The notes under the pieces were generated by a model, which was given only the letters and a program-made list of their open reading frames with translations, was not told the DNA's origin and made no database searches. Positions 53,512-63,999 of a DNA stretch of 64,000 bases are shown piece after piece. How positions within the stretch are numbered: the first letter of the stretch is position 1; each line of letters starts with the position of its first letter. Position numbers and translations under genes: made by a program. This stretch comes from Euclidia mi (lineage: Eukaryota > Arthropoda > Insecta > Lepidoptera > Erebidae): assembly GCA_944739405.2 (NCBI GenBank), contig OX123183.2, positions 88,984,729 to 89,048,728 of the forward strand, given 5' to 3'.

Positions 53512-54750
53512 AATATTACCTTAAATAAGACAAGTGCAAAAATGGGCACTACATGTATCTGCGAAATTTACTTTCACACATGCGTGACAAAATGACTGCA
53601 CAATTTTTTTGCTAGTAATAGTGGTCAGTGTAATCTTTTATGATTTTTGACTTATTACTTATTTGCCAATATCAAGCCTAGTTACAGACAGTGACTATCG
53701 TCAAAGTCCTTGTTAAATACATATTGATAAATTCTAATAAACATTATCTTAATCGTAATGAGGGGAAAAACAATGTCACTCGTTTTTAAGGCTGTCAGCA
53801 GCAAAAAATGAATAATTTTCAAAAACTGTTAGGTTTGTTTTTATAGTTAAATCTATTATGTTTGTATTTATACAAAAACTGGAACACGGTCACAGCACTA
53901 GGCATAAGAGATTGACCTTAAAAAGGGTGCGTCCTATGACGACCTTAACACGAAGTCCCGCAAAGTATTTTTAAAATTCCAAGCTTTCTATATCGCTTTT
54001 ATTTTAATACTTGCAGAAAATATTTCGTTATGTAGGTGTTTTTTTCGTTTAAATGCAAATATCTTATTTAGAATTAATTTTATATAGACTGAGTTACAGG
54101 AGGCGTAATAGGACATTATTCGATTAGAACTAGGAATCCATACTGTGGTGATTTCCTCGACGTTGTCAAAGGCACATTTTGGTAGAGTAGGTTAGGACCT
54201 TGTATCATAGCATCATAGCAGTCGGTTCTGACACCCTCGCGCTTTGGACAAGTTCAGAGCGGGAGAGTGTGGAATACCGCCGTCTCCTTCTTCGAGGAAT
54301 TAATGCCAAGCAAGGAGACGACGAAGTGGGAGCGAGGCTTAACCACGCACTCTTCAACAGTAGATCCAGGTCTCAGCGAGCGCGTGTCGATCTCTAGCCA
54401 CCGTAGGGTAACTGGATGACAGACTCGTTGCGCCAGAATGATTATGTGATCCGCATAGGCCTCTAGATATAGATGTTGACGTTAAGATTGCAATATGAGA
54501 GATTAAACGGGAGCGTGAGGCGTGACGACATTCGTTATATATCTATCGTTATAGATATATAACGAATGCAAGCGCGAGATATACCTAAGGGAGACTCACA
54601 GTGCCTATCCACCAAGCACTAAATTCCAGGGAGTGGGCTTAAAGGCGTTTCCAACGCTAGACAAAAAAATGGGTATAAATGTAAACACACGATAGAACTC
54701 AGAGCCTCTTGGTAGCCAAAGCGAAGTTCTTGAAATTACAACTACCGCCA
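53512..54750. other. No gene; GC-richer stretch and one hairpin
   Basis: 54190-54420 is more GC-rich, with a 65-codon open frame (54200-54397) that matches nothing I recognise. The hairpin at 54529 lies here. The rest is AT-rich. Confidence 0.35.
54529..54568. repeat. Perfect 18-bp-arm hairpin
   Basis: CATTCGTTATATATCTAT, a CGTT loop, then the exact reverse complement. Confidence 0.85.
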
Positions 54751-55890
54751 TTTACGAGGGGAGTTCAATGTATTCTCGGTATAGGTATGAAGGAAAAGGC
54801 GGAAAATTCTGAATGAATTTTGTTTTTCAATATACTTCCCTAACATCTCAATACATTTATTTGTTCGTGAAAGTAACTTTTCAATTCCCTCTGAAAAATA
54901 TTTTTCTTCATGGCCCGAAAAATGTTCGTTTATTGCTCCCTTCAACTCTTCATCGTCCGAAAAATGCTTTCCACGAAGGTCTTTTTTAAGATTAGGGAAT
55001 AGATAATAATCACTAGGGACCAGGTACGGACTGTAGGGTGGATGATTGATTTCTTCAAATCCGTACTCCCGCACAGCAGCCAGGGCAAGGCGCGCCTTGT
55101 GAACCGGCGCGTTGTCGTGAAGCAGCAACACACCTGCGGTTAATTTTCCACGTCTTTTTTCTTTAATTGCCTCCTTTTAATTACGCAAGGTGGTTGCGTA
55201 TGATGCAGCAGTAATACTTTGACCTTTTTTTGTGTACTCGATTAGCAAGATTCCCTTAGAATCCCAAAACACCGTGGCCATGAGCTTTCCTGCGGACGGA
55301 GTGAGTTTGAACTTCTTCGGCGGGTCTGATCCTTTTTTGTGCCACTGCATAGACTCTTGCTTGCTCTCAGGGTCATAATGATGAACCCACGTTTCTTCAC
55401 CAGTAACAATCCGATCGAAAATACTTAGCGGATTTTCACCACAGAGGTCCAAAAACTCCTTACAACAGTCAACTCGCACTTGTTTCTGTAGCGCGGTGAG
55501 CATTCGCGGCACCCATCTTGCACTGACCTTTGACAAATTCAGGCACTCATGAAGGATTGTGTGAATGGTACCCACGGATAGCTTAGTCATTTTTGCTAAT
55601 GTTTTCACTCTTACACGGGCATCTTCAAGTACAAGTTTTTCGACTAATTTGATGTTTTCTTCAGTAGCGGCACAAATTGGCCCACCAGCGCAGGGGTCGT
55701 CTTCAATGCTCTCTCTACCCCGTTTGAATTCACTTGAGCACTTCTGAATTGTAGATAATGAAGGCCCAGAATCTTGGTAAATAGCCACCATTTCTTCATG
55801 GATATTTTTTTGAGATTTTCCTTGTTTTGTGAGGAATTTTATCACTGCACGATGCTCGATTTTTTTCATCATTGTCGAATCAGTCATCAT
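54742..55890 (-). pseudogene. Mariner transposase, one stop and an altered catalytic residue
   Basis: The minus-strand frame begins at MMTDSTMMKKIEHRAVIKFL (55890). It has an N-terminal helix-turn-helix pair (SLSTIQKCSSEFKRGRESIE; LAKMTKLSVGTIHTILHECL), then the catalytic domain: IVTGEETWVHHYDPE, LLLHDNAPVHKA and PPYSPYLVPSDYYLFPNL, spaced as in the D,D34D family. The first position reads TGEE where family members have TGDE, so the first catalytic Asp is Glu. A single in-frame TAA at 55177 splits the gene; the frame then continues unchanged. It also runs through the terminal inverted repeat into flanking DNA (to 54742) because the expected stop before the repeat is absent. Confidence 0.9.
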
Positions 55891-56049
55891 AGTTGTCTTT
55901 TCGCAATGATATCTTGAATACTAATGGTGGCAATTAAATGAAATTTTGTATTTATACCCTCAAAGAGTGTCATTAACTAATGAGATAATTAAATTACCCT
56001 TATCATTAGTATATCACCTCGATACCGAGAATACATTGAACTCCCCTCG
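54755..56049 (-). mobile_element. Full-length mariner DNA transposon
   Basis: 1,295 bp flanked by TA dinucleotides (54753-54754 and 56050-56051), the standard mariner target. Inverted terminal repeats of ~28 bp begin CGAGGGGAGTTCAATGTATT on both ends and look essentially identical by eye. Length, TA target and a single transposase frame all fit mariner. Good ends with a damaged gene mean that it could be moved only by a transposase supplied from elsewhere. Confidence 0.95.
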
Positions 56050-56051
56050 TA

Positions 56052-58490
56052 AATATTAATATTAAAACACTTTTACAGAGGTATATATTTTCATACGTAA
56101 ATAATTGTTTATGATGAATCAAGAAACAGAGGAGCTACGCTTGGGTTTCTAAAATATTATTTTTGCGGTTAAAATTACAATACTATTCCTGAAGTAAGTA
56201 TAATTGTTTGACCCTTAATAGAGTTTGGAATTAGACAGCAAATATTAACAAATTTTCTGGAAGGATTTTCTGTAATTCTTCTGAGAATAAAGGTATATAT
56301 TTTCATACGTAAATAATTGTTTATTATGAATCAAGAAACAGAGGAGCTACGCTTAACCATGATGATAGGTTGTTTTGAGGGAAACACTAGGAAGCCATTT
56401 TTAATGGGAGGTCGGGCCTTTGGCAGAGGGAGAGGGGTGGTGAGGAATTCAGCTCCTTAGTTCTCCCGCCCTGGATCCGTCCCTACAAATAATAAAATGT
56501 TCCTTTGGTTTAAGTTTTATGGATTTCATTCTTCGTCCCCATCTCTGTCCTTCAATTTATGTTACGATCAAAAACGATTGCGAATCAAATTGATGTGTAA
56601 AATAAATATTGTTCAAAAATAAGAATATTTCTAAAATAAACAGTAATGTATTAGCAAGTGGAAAATACTATACCCACTAACTAAAATCACGAAATTACAA
56701 AATACCATTGTTTATCTACGTAATTAGCAACATGAAATCATTTCGCGTCTCAACGAACCCAACAATAATCGGTTCTGCTGGCATTAGTGCATTGAATAAT
56801 TATTCTTGGAATGCTTTACCTTATAAGTTATAACATAGCCCTCCTTGCTGTATTTATCACAATCACGTAAAGACCTCGTTACAAAACATATACATCATAA
56901 GACATTTTATATTCTAACATTAACAACGGCAAAAGATTTCCAAAACGAATTTTATAAATATACTCGAACAATGATTTCTTTTCCTTATCATCAAAGCTTT
57001 ATAGGATATTAAACAGAGATTATGGTTCATAATTTATTCCACATCTGAAGCACTTTATTACTCCTCACTACTGCCTATTTTTAGATCACGCGTATGTTAT
57101 ATAAAGTATAATACGTTTTCACGTTGTTTCATCTGGTGCTGCTTAAGATTTGTAATAAAATCTAAGTAAGTGGATATCGTAAAGCTTATGAGTTTGCCGT
57201 AGGACGCAATATTATGCTACGAGACGCCCTTTGCCGTACGTCTTGTGGGACGCGGAATGTTGTTATATTCTAGAAAGCTGAGTTCTATACAAAATTATAT
57301 TAGAAAATTATTCCAGTAAGCTGGTAAGCCGTATAAGATGTTCCTTCTACAATATACAAAGCGGTTTTCCTTCACTAAACTGGTTTTACTCGGCGGACCG
57401 TTTGAATTATAAATAGAAAATTGGGATCTAAAAAAACTTATATCGCATTCCCAACTATACCGATGCGGCCATTTCAAGCGCAACGTTGCCAAATGTACTT
57501 TTTATCCTAGAATGAACTAAGTAATGAGAAAATTTGTAAAATTTGGCGCGACCGCTAAGTCTGATAAAATACAAGAATTACGGATCGCAATAGTCGTAAA
57601 AGGGAGTAAGGTTCAACGTTCGAGTTATTACAATTACTTAGCAAATGGTTTGACAGGCGAGTGTACCTCGGCCGTAGTCACTTTGTTCTTGGATAAGCTC
57701 TCTTAGTTCTCGTTGAGTGTTAGCCATTTTATACAAAACAGGTTCCAAACAACGCCGAGGCCTTTGTTCCGAAACAATGAAAATACTTGAATGTAAACTG
57801 AGTCTTATCACAGAACCCTTATTTGTTTCTCAAATCACTGTTCTTGCCTGTACATGGTGTTCCCCCTTGTTCGTCCAGTTTTTGATGACGTCCGATCGCG
57901 AAATTGTTCGAGATTATTCAACAAATTGTCTTGTTTGTAACAATCTTGAATATTCTCCTTTGAGCGCACAATGCATTTCAATTTGGGGCTCCGGTAATGG
58001 GTGTTCGCTTTGTGCCCCAGCAAAATATACGTACTAACATAGATATTAATATTTACACAAGATATTTGCGTTTAAACTTTGATGGCTGATAATATTGTCT
58101 TATAAAACGTTAGCAGAGATATATAGTTACGGCTTTTTATGTTCAGCATCAAATTGGATAGTTTGTTCCTCGTTCGGTCCGAACTTACACAAAAAAATAT
58201 GGACCTTACAAGGAATATAAAATAGTACGAAGCGTGAACAAATTTATTAAAATTTCATTTTGGGATGAAGGAAGCATAATTATTGCAGTTTGAACCAGAT
58301 TTTTTTATGCGGTCCGAAACTCAATGGTCCGAACAATGAACAAACCATATATTATTATGTGGATTGATCAAACTTTCTTTATGGTACCTTAATTCGTTTT
58401 TGCCAAAATAAATCATTATGTTACTATTGCCACTAGGCCACCCATATTGCCACATGATACACACATACATTTAAAATACTATATTATTGA
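56052..58490. other. No gene; one local duplication
   Basis: AT-rich. It contains the 63-bp direct duplication described separately. Small overlapping frames at 57295-58037 on both strands have no recognised pattern. Confidence 0.4.
56080..56354. repeat. 63-bp direct duplication
   Basis: 56080-56142 and 56292-56354 are nearly identical (GGTATATATTTTCATACG .. GAATCAAGAAACAGAGGAGC), 212 bases apart. The cause is unknown; perhaps a segmental slip or two copies of a small repeat. Confidence 0.85.
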
Positions 58491-58683
58491 TCTTAATATA
58501 TAAACTGAGACTGACAGACACGCTACAGCCGAAACTATTGGGCGCAGGAAGCTGAAATTTGGCATGTATGTTCCTTGGGGACTGTAAGGGTGCACTAAGA
58601 AGGGATTTCCCGAAATTCCCACGGGATCGACCAAAATGGGTAAATTTAAAGAAATTGCAGGCGTAGCTGCTGGCGTCCTCTAG
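58491..58683 (+). mobile_element. Short non-autonomous Helitron
   Basis: 193 bp starting TCTTAATATATAAACTGAG after an A and ending GCAGGCGTAGCTGCTGGCGTCCTCTAG before a T. The GCAG/CTGC hairpin lies just upstream of the terminal CTAG. TC start, hairpin, CTAG end and A/T insertion site are all as expected for a Helitron; no coding capacity. Confidence 0.85.
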
Positions 58684-58834
58684 TGTATGTATAAATTATT
58701 GTGTTCTCATAAGCGACATCATAATCGAAAGTCTCATCTACAATGTGGTTTCACGTGAAATTTGCTACAGTAAGGGAAGCTCCATTCTCAGGAATATGGT
58801 ATATTATTCATTCCGATATTGTCAGGTAGATTAT
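58684..58834. other. Spacer between two Helitron copies
   Basis: About 150 bases of AT-rich sequence that is not repeated; the two flanking elements are separate insertions, not a tandem array. Confidence 0.5.
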
Positions 58835-59039
58835 CTTAATATATAAAATCTTGCGTTACTGTCTGACTAACAGACACGCTACAGCCGAAACTATTGGGCG
58901 CAGGAAGCTGAAATTTGGAATGTATGTTCCTTGGGGACCGTAGGGGTGCACTAAGAAGGGATTTCCCCAAATTCCCACGGGATCAGCAAAAACGGGTAAA
59001 TTAAAAAAAAATGCAGGCGTAGCTGCTGGCGTCCTCTAG
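58835..59039 (+). mobile_element. Short non-autonomous Helitron, second copy
   Basis: 205 bp, the same family as 58491: TCTTAATATATAAAATCTTG start after A, the same core (GACACGCTACAGCCGAAAC, GGGATTTCCCCAAATTCCC), the same hairpin, CTAG end before T. It differs mainly by a longer segment after the 5' end. Confidence 0.85.
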
Positions 59040-59985
59040 TGTAAGATAAAGCTGGTACGCCATAGAGCATTATTAGAATATGCATCGCCGCGATGCAGGC
59101 ACCAGCTTGAAAATGAAGCTTGTTTATGGTAGTAACATACCAAATATGTACCTTGTGTTACATATCTATAATTATAAATCTAAATAAGAACTTAAAAATG
59201 GTATATTATTAATTTATTTCTTTATAAAATCAATTTCAATTCCTAACTGCACTGTTTATTATTCAAACGAAGCGATTGGAACATGATTGTGCGAGCAGGA
59301 TAAAAGATTCATCTGCGTATTCACCACATTGGCAAGTTTTGACGCCGACGGCGGCGTTATCATCGCTCGGATAAGTGAAAGCCCCATAGCCATTGAACAC
59401 TCGCTTACACGCGCCCTTATCACAAACGTATCGGAAACGAGTTTTATATTAGACTATTGGCCTGCTTGTATCGCGATAAATGCTTTGATAAATGGTTCTG
59501 TGTTAACAATCGTTATAAAAGTGTACTGTGTAAACATACATTTTGCTACAGTAGAAATTTGTGTAGGTACGTATGTGTTTTTCGTTTTCTGATATCCTAT
59601 TTCTATTGTTAGTAATGCGAGAGTTTCTATAGAAGGATGGATGTTTGTTACACTTTTACGGCAAAACTAACAAACAGATTTCGATGAAAGCGTAGCTTTT
59701 CTTTTTCGTATTTGTGTGACTGTGTGGCCAACTCTGGTGTCGTAGTTTTGAGGCCGACCGACACCCAAAGTTCTGGTTGACATGACTCAACGATTCTTGA
59801 CCTGAGGCAACCTGAACTGGGACCGACAGCTTTACATGCCCTCCGAGGCACAGTAGCGCTCTGATGTAAATGCAAGACGCAGTCATCCGTCCAAGTGGTG
59901 ACCAGTGCAAGCTTTATTTTTTTTAAACAACTCCCGCACTATTTCTTAATCATATGTCACAGTGGACTTTGCAAATATACAACTA
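59040..59985. other. No gene recognised
   Basis: Contains a 101-codon plus-strand frame (59287-59592) and overlapping minus-strand frames (59648-59910). None shows a recognisable domain or codon pattern that would convince me. AT-rich otherwise. Confidence 0.4.
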
Positions 59986-60113
59986 ACGGACACAATAAAC
60001 ACCCAGACTCAAAACAACAATTATGAATCACACAAACTGTTATCTCGTATGGGGATCGAACCCACAACACTCGGTACAGTGCCACTACGCCAAGCATCGA
60101 GTCAGTCGTTGCT
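59986..60113 (-). mobile_element. tRNA-derived SINE (second family)
   Basis: Reversed copy of the family at 4640: ACGGACACAATAAACACCCAGACTC at the end side, reversed B box GATCGAACCC near 60055, and the A-box side at CCACTACGCCAAGCA (60091-60105). It is followed by the simple palindrome TAGCTTATATATATATAAGCTA. Confidence 0.6.
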
Positions 60114-60193
60114 TAGCTTATATATATATAAGCTATGCAACTACAAGCTATATATTACGAAAGGCAACCCAAGACACGCTATGAAATAGCACA

Positions 60194-60534
60194 TCTTAAT
60201 ATATATATTTCTTGTGTGCGTGTGTATGTCACTGAACTCCTCCTAAACGAATGGACCGATCTTGATGAATTTTTTGTGTGTGTTCAAGGGGACTTGAGAA
60301 TGGTTTAGATTCACAATTTAGCCCACTGAAAAATGTATTTTTAGCTAATTTTTAATTGAATGGGGAATTCAATATTATATAAAAATCTTTGTTTGTTTGT
60401 TCATCATTTATATACTCTGAAATGATAAGAGATTAAGCGCTAAGTCAATGGTAACTTTAGAAAAGGGGCTTCGAAAAATGGGAATTAAATAAAAATTCTT
60501 AAAAAGGCGATACGGAGTTCGCTGGGTAAGCTAG
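60194..60534 (+). mobile_element. Short non-autonomous Helitron, second family
   Basis: 341 bp starting TCTTAATATATATATTTCTT after A and ending GGCGATACGGAGTTCGCTGGGTAAGCTAG before T. The stem GCGA/TCGC lies 12 bases before the end. The 5' end resembles the two copies at 58491 and 58835 but the body differs (ACTGAACTCCTCCTAAACG). No coding capacity. Confidence 0.85.
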
Positions 60535-60789
60535 TATAAGAATAGAATAGCAGCTTTCTTTTTTCACTTTAACCGACACCCACGTGGGCGGGAAGGCAGA
60601 GCGGTGGGCGGAAGCTACCACGGAATAAATTGACTGATTGTCTACAAAGGTACAGCCTATAATTATATAACCTTCATGCAACATGGTTACTGAAAATAAC
60701 TAGGTTATATTCGACATAACATTAAAGTGCTTTGTAAAGGTTTATAGTAAGTCCACTTAATAGCCACTTAGGATAAACCCTAAGATTTA
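60535..60789. other. No gene recognised
   Basis: AT-rich interval before the next LINE fragment. Confidence 0.4.
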
Positions 60790-61170
60790 TTTATTTACGA
60801 AACAATACAAGCTTACAGTGCTAACCAATACGCTTATATGTTTAAGCTACATTTGCAAATAGAGTCAGCATCACAATATATTTATGCCAGTGTTATGCAT
60901 GTAAGACTAAATATAAATTCTTATAAAATGAATAGTGACATACCCAATATCAATACTAGAAATAGACATAAATTATGTGTTCCGTATTTTCGTTTGCACA
61001 AAATGCATAGCTCTTTTATTGAGCTCAGTATTCGCATATACAATAAATTACCAACTTATATTTTAGACTTGCCATTAAGTTCGTTTCAGGCAGAAGTTAA
61101 AAAGAATCTTATAAATAAGGCATATTACAGTTTGAAGGATTATTTTGATGACAGGAGCGCTTGGAAGTAG
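60790..61170 (+). pseudogene. CR1-type LINE ORF2 C-terminus
   Basis: The plus-strand frame ends MHSSFIELSIRIYNKLPTYI .. YYSLKDYFDDRSAWK, clearly related to the C-terminus of the intact ORF2 (ending at 50350). It is 5'-truncated before any catalytic motif. The frame is open from about 60838; upstream similarity extends to ~60790. It faces the next LINE tail to tail. Confidence 0.8.
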
Positions 61171-61424
61171 TTGTTCGCTTTTGACTACGTCAATAATTAG
61201 TAGTTTTATTTTATAGTGTAGTTAATTACGATATTCTCATTTCATACTATATTTTGCATTCATGTTCCACACTTTCATTATAACTTTGCGGATTTGTAAA
61301 ATTTGGGTAAATCGTGGTCATGGGCTAACTAATAGGTTGTCGATTGTTTTGGTTTCATATACCGTTACTTTCTGCTTCATTCACTTCTCCCATAGTTCTG
61401 ACCATGTTCGCGAGTTACAAATAC
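61171..61424. other. 3' flank of the plus-strand LINE fragment
   Basis: Probably includes its 3' untranslated region, but I cannot fix its end. No gene. Confidence 0.4.
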
Positions 61425-61798
61425 AAATACGTTTATTTTGCGAATATGGGTACATAATAAAGTTGTTACAATTTTGGTAGCTCCGAACATATTCAACCTT
61501 ACGGCGTGCAAAATCACATTAATGATTTAAAATAATAGCAACAACAGTTATTTAAGAATTAATGAATTTAAAATAAAATAAGCACATATAATAATCAGTT
61601 CTTAAAAGTACACACAAAAATCAGTTATTTACACATAAATTATTATTCTTCTGCTTTTCAGTAACAATTAAATAATTATATTAATGAATTTATAAGAGTT
61701 GCAATTAACATTCTAAACAAATTAATTATTAGCAGTGATTTACATTATATTATTAAATAGCAACATTGAGATCTAATATAAAATATACATAAATAATG

Positions 61799-63999
61799 TC
61801 AAACCTTGTTATTTAAATATTCTTTGATGTCATAGTAGCATTTATTGATCAGGAATTCCTTTAATTTGGTTTTAAATACATTAATATTATGGATATCTTT
61901 AATATAAATAGGAAGTTTGTTATATAACTTTGGAGCCATACAGAAAAAGCTTTTATTTAAGAGGGCAGTTTTACTTTGCTCCACTTGAAGTTTATGCTTA
62001 TGTCTATTACTTCATAGCGTTTTATAGGAACCTAAATTACTCTTTACAAAAACAATGATTTCAAAAATATATAAACATGGCAATGTCAGAAATTTTAGTG
62101 ATTGAAAGTGAGGCTTACAACTTTCATATTTTCCTAATTGACACATAGTCCGAATGCATTTCTTTTGAGATATAAAAGCGTTATGTCTGTCTGTTGAGTT
62201 TCCCCAGTATATCAAACCATATCTAAGTGTTGATACAACATATGCTTGATAAGCTGTTAATAGAGTAGACATATTAACAGTTTTTGTTAGTATGTATAGT
62301 GCATATGAAAATTTATTAAGCTTCGCACATACTTGGTCCACCTGTTTTTTCCAGTTAAGGTTGCAATCCATGTGAATTCCCAGAAATTTTGTCACAGTTA
62401 CCTCTCTAATAGTCTGACCACAATTATTTATATTTATATTAGGCTTAAAAGAAGTATTCTTGTGCCGAAAACACATGACATTGGTTTTATCTAAATTTAT
62501 AGCAAGATTGTTCGATTTCAACCAAGCAATGATTTTTTCTAGAGCAATATTTATCTCGGCTTCGAGTAATTCTGAATTTTTATTTGTGAATATAGCGGTG
62601 CTGTCGTCAGCAAAAAGAACCATTGGGGAACTGATAACCTGTGGGAGATCATTAATATATATCAGAAACAATAATGGTCCGAGAACACTTCCTTGAGGCA
62701 CGCCATATTTAATTTTTTGGATAGAATAGAATTATTTAGATTTATATTTGAATTCTTGTTTTCGTTTTTGACATATTTTAGATACTACAGTTATTTGCTG
62801 CCTGTCACTAAGGTAAGACATAATTAAGTCCAGAACATTGCCCCTGATTCCATAGGTATTTAGTTTGTTTTTAAGAATATGATGATCCACGTAATCAAAA
62901 GCCTTGGTGAGGTCCATAAACAAGGCGCAGACAGAAAACTTGGCATCCATTTTTTTTGTTATTACGTCCAGAAAATTATAAACCGCTCTGCTGATTGATT
63001 TATCCTTCCGAAAACCCATTTGTTCGTCAGCTAAAATTTTGTTTTGTTCTAAATAATTGTTAATATTTTGATATATGTTTTTCAAAAATTTTAGAAAACA
63101 CCGGTATGAGCGCTATTGGGCGATAGGAAGCCATGTTTTCCTTATCCTCCTTTTTAAATAATGGTTTTATAATAGTAGTTTTCAATTTACTGGGAAAAAT
63201 ACCGCCAAAAATACATAAATTAAAATTTTTTAAATTTATGTATTTTTGGCGGTATTTTTCCAAAAAATAATATCACCAATATTGACACATATTTAATATG
63301 TGTCAATATCGGTGATATTATTTTGTTTACGCTCTTTATTACTTTGGTCGTGATGTCATCGTAGCCTGTATTATTGGTATTTTTTAATGATAAAATTATG
63401 CGTTCTATGTCATGTGGTGTAGTCGGATTTAAAAAAAAATAATTATATTTATTATAAATTACTTTATTATTTCTGTTTTGGTTATTACATGTCAGAGGTT
63501 TAACTTGATTAACGAAGAAGCTGTTAAATTCTTTAGCTATATGCCGAGGATGGCTAATAATCTGATCATTACTTTTTATTTGACTTATGACATCCCGAGG
63601 TATGTTCGTTTTATTTCTGTTTATTATCTCCCAGGTCGCTTTTGATTTGTTAGTAGCGGTATTTATTCGATAGTTATTTTGCGATTTCTGAGTTAATTTA
63701 AGAATCCGACTGAGTTTTTTGGAGTAAGATTTAAATTTGACTTTATCTGTCACATTGTTTGTTCTCCTGTATTGCCACAATAGGTTTCTTTTGCGTTTTG
63801 AGCATAGTTTTATGCCCTTGCTAATCCATTTGGGACGATTTGTTAGTGGTATCTTTATTCGTGTTATCGGGAAGCATAAGTCATAATACAGTTTAAACGT
63901 GTCGTAAAACTGATCAAAAGCCGTATTTGGATCCTCAATATCGTATATATCTTTAAACGTTAGGGAAGATAGGCATTTACTAAACTTTTCTATATTTTC
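61799..63999 (-). pseudogene. LINE ORF2: linker, reverse transcriptase, C-terminus (damaged)
   Basis: Reading inward from 63999 the frame is open through a post-endonuclease linker (NRPKWISKGIKLCSKRKRN) to the double palindrome at 63193-63324, which breaks it. The RT continues with SYRPIALIPVFSKIFEK, a one-base shift near 63080, ALFMDLTKAFDYVDHH (first Asp), an in-frame TAA at 62732, VPQGSVLGPLLFLIYI and LFADDSTAIF (catalytic), then an in-frame TGA at 62012 before the C-terminus (SFFCMAPKLYNKLPIYI). It shows multiple independent defects. The upstream endonuclease is outside the window. Confidence 0.88.
63193..63324. repeat. Two adjacent palindromes within LINE coding DNA
   Basis: 63193-63261 has ~29-bp arms (GGAAAAATACCGCCAAAAAT .. 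and reverse). 63264-63324 has ~27-bp arms (AAAATAATATCACC .. and reverse, one mismatch). On the minus strand the order is A, A', B', B, where A and B would be contiguous in an undamaged element; the two inner inverted copies are the intruders. Confidence 0.9.

Noticed and set aside
58491..59039. CRISPR-like or tandem repeat array
   Set aside because: Only two copies separated by unrelated sequence, each with complete Helitron ends; the DNA is eukaryotic.
59287..59592. 101-codon plus-strand frame as a small gene
   Set aside because: No recognisable domain, no supporting context, and similar-length chance frames occur throughout the AT-rich parts of the window; left as undetermined.
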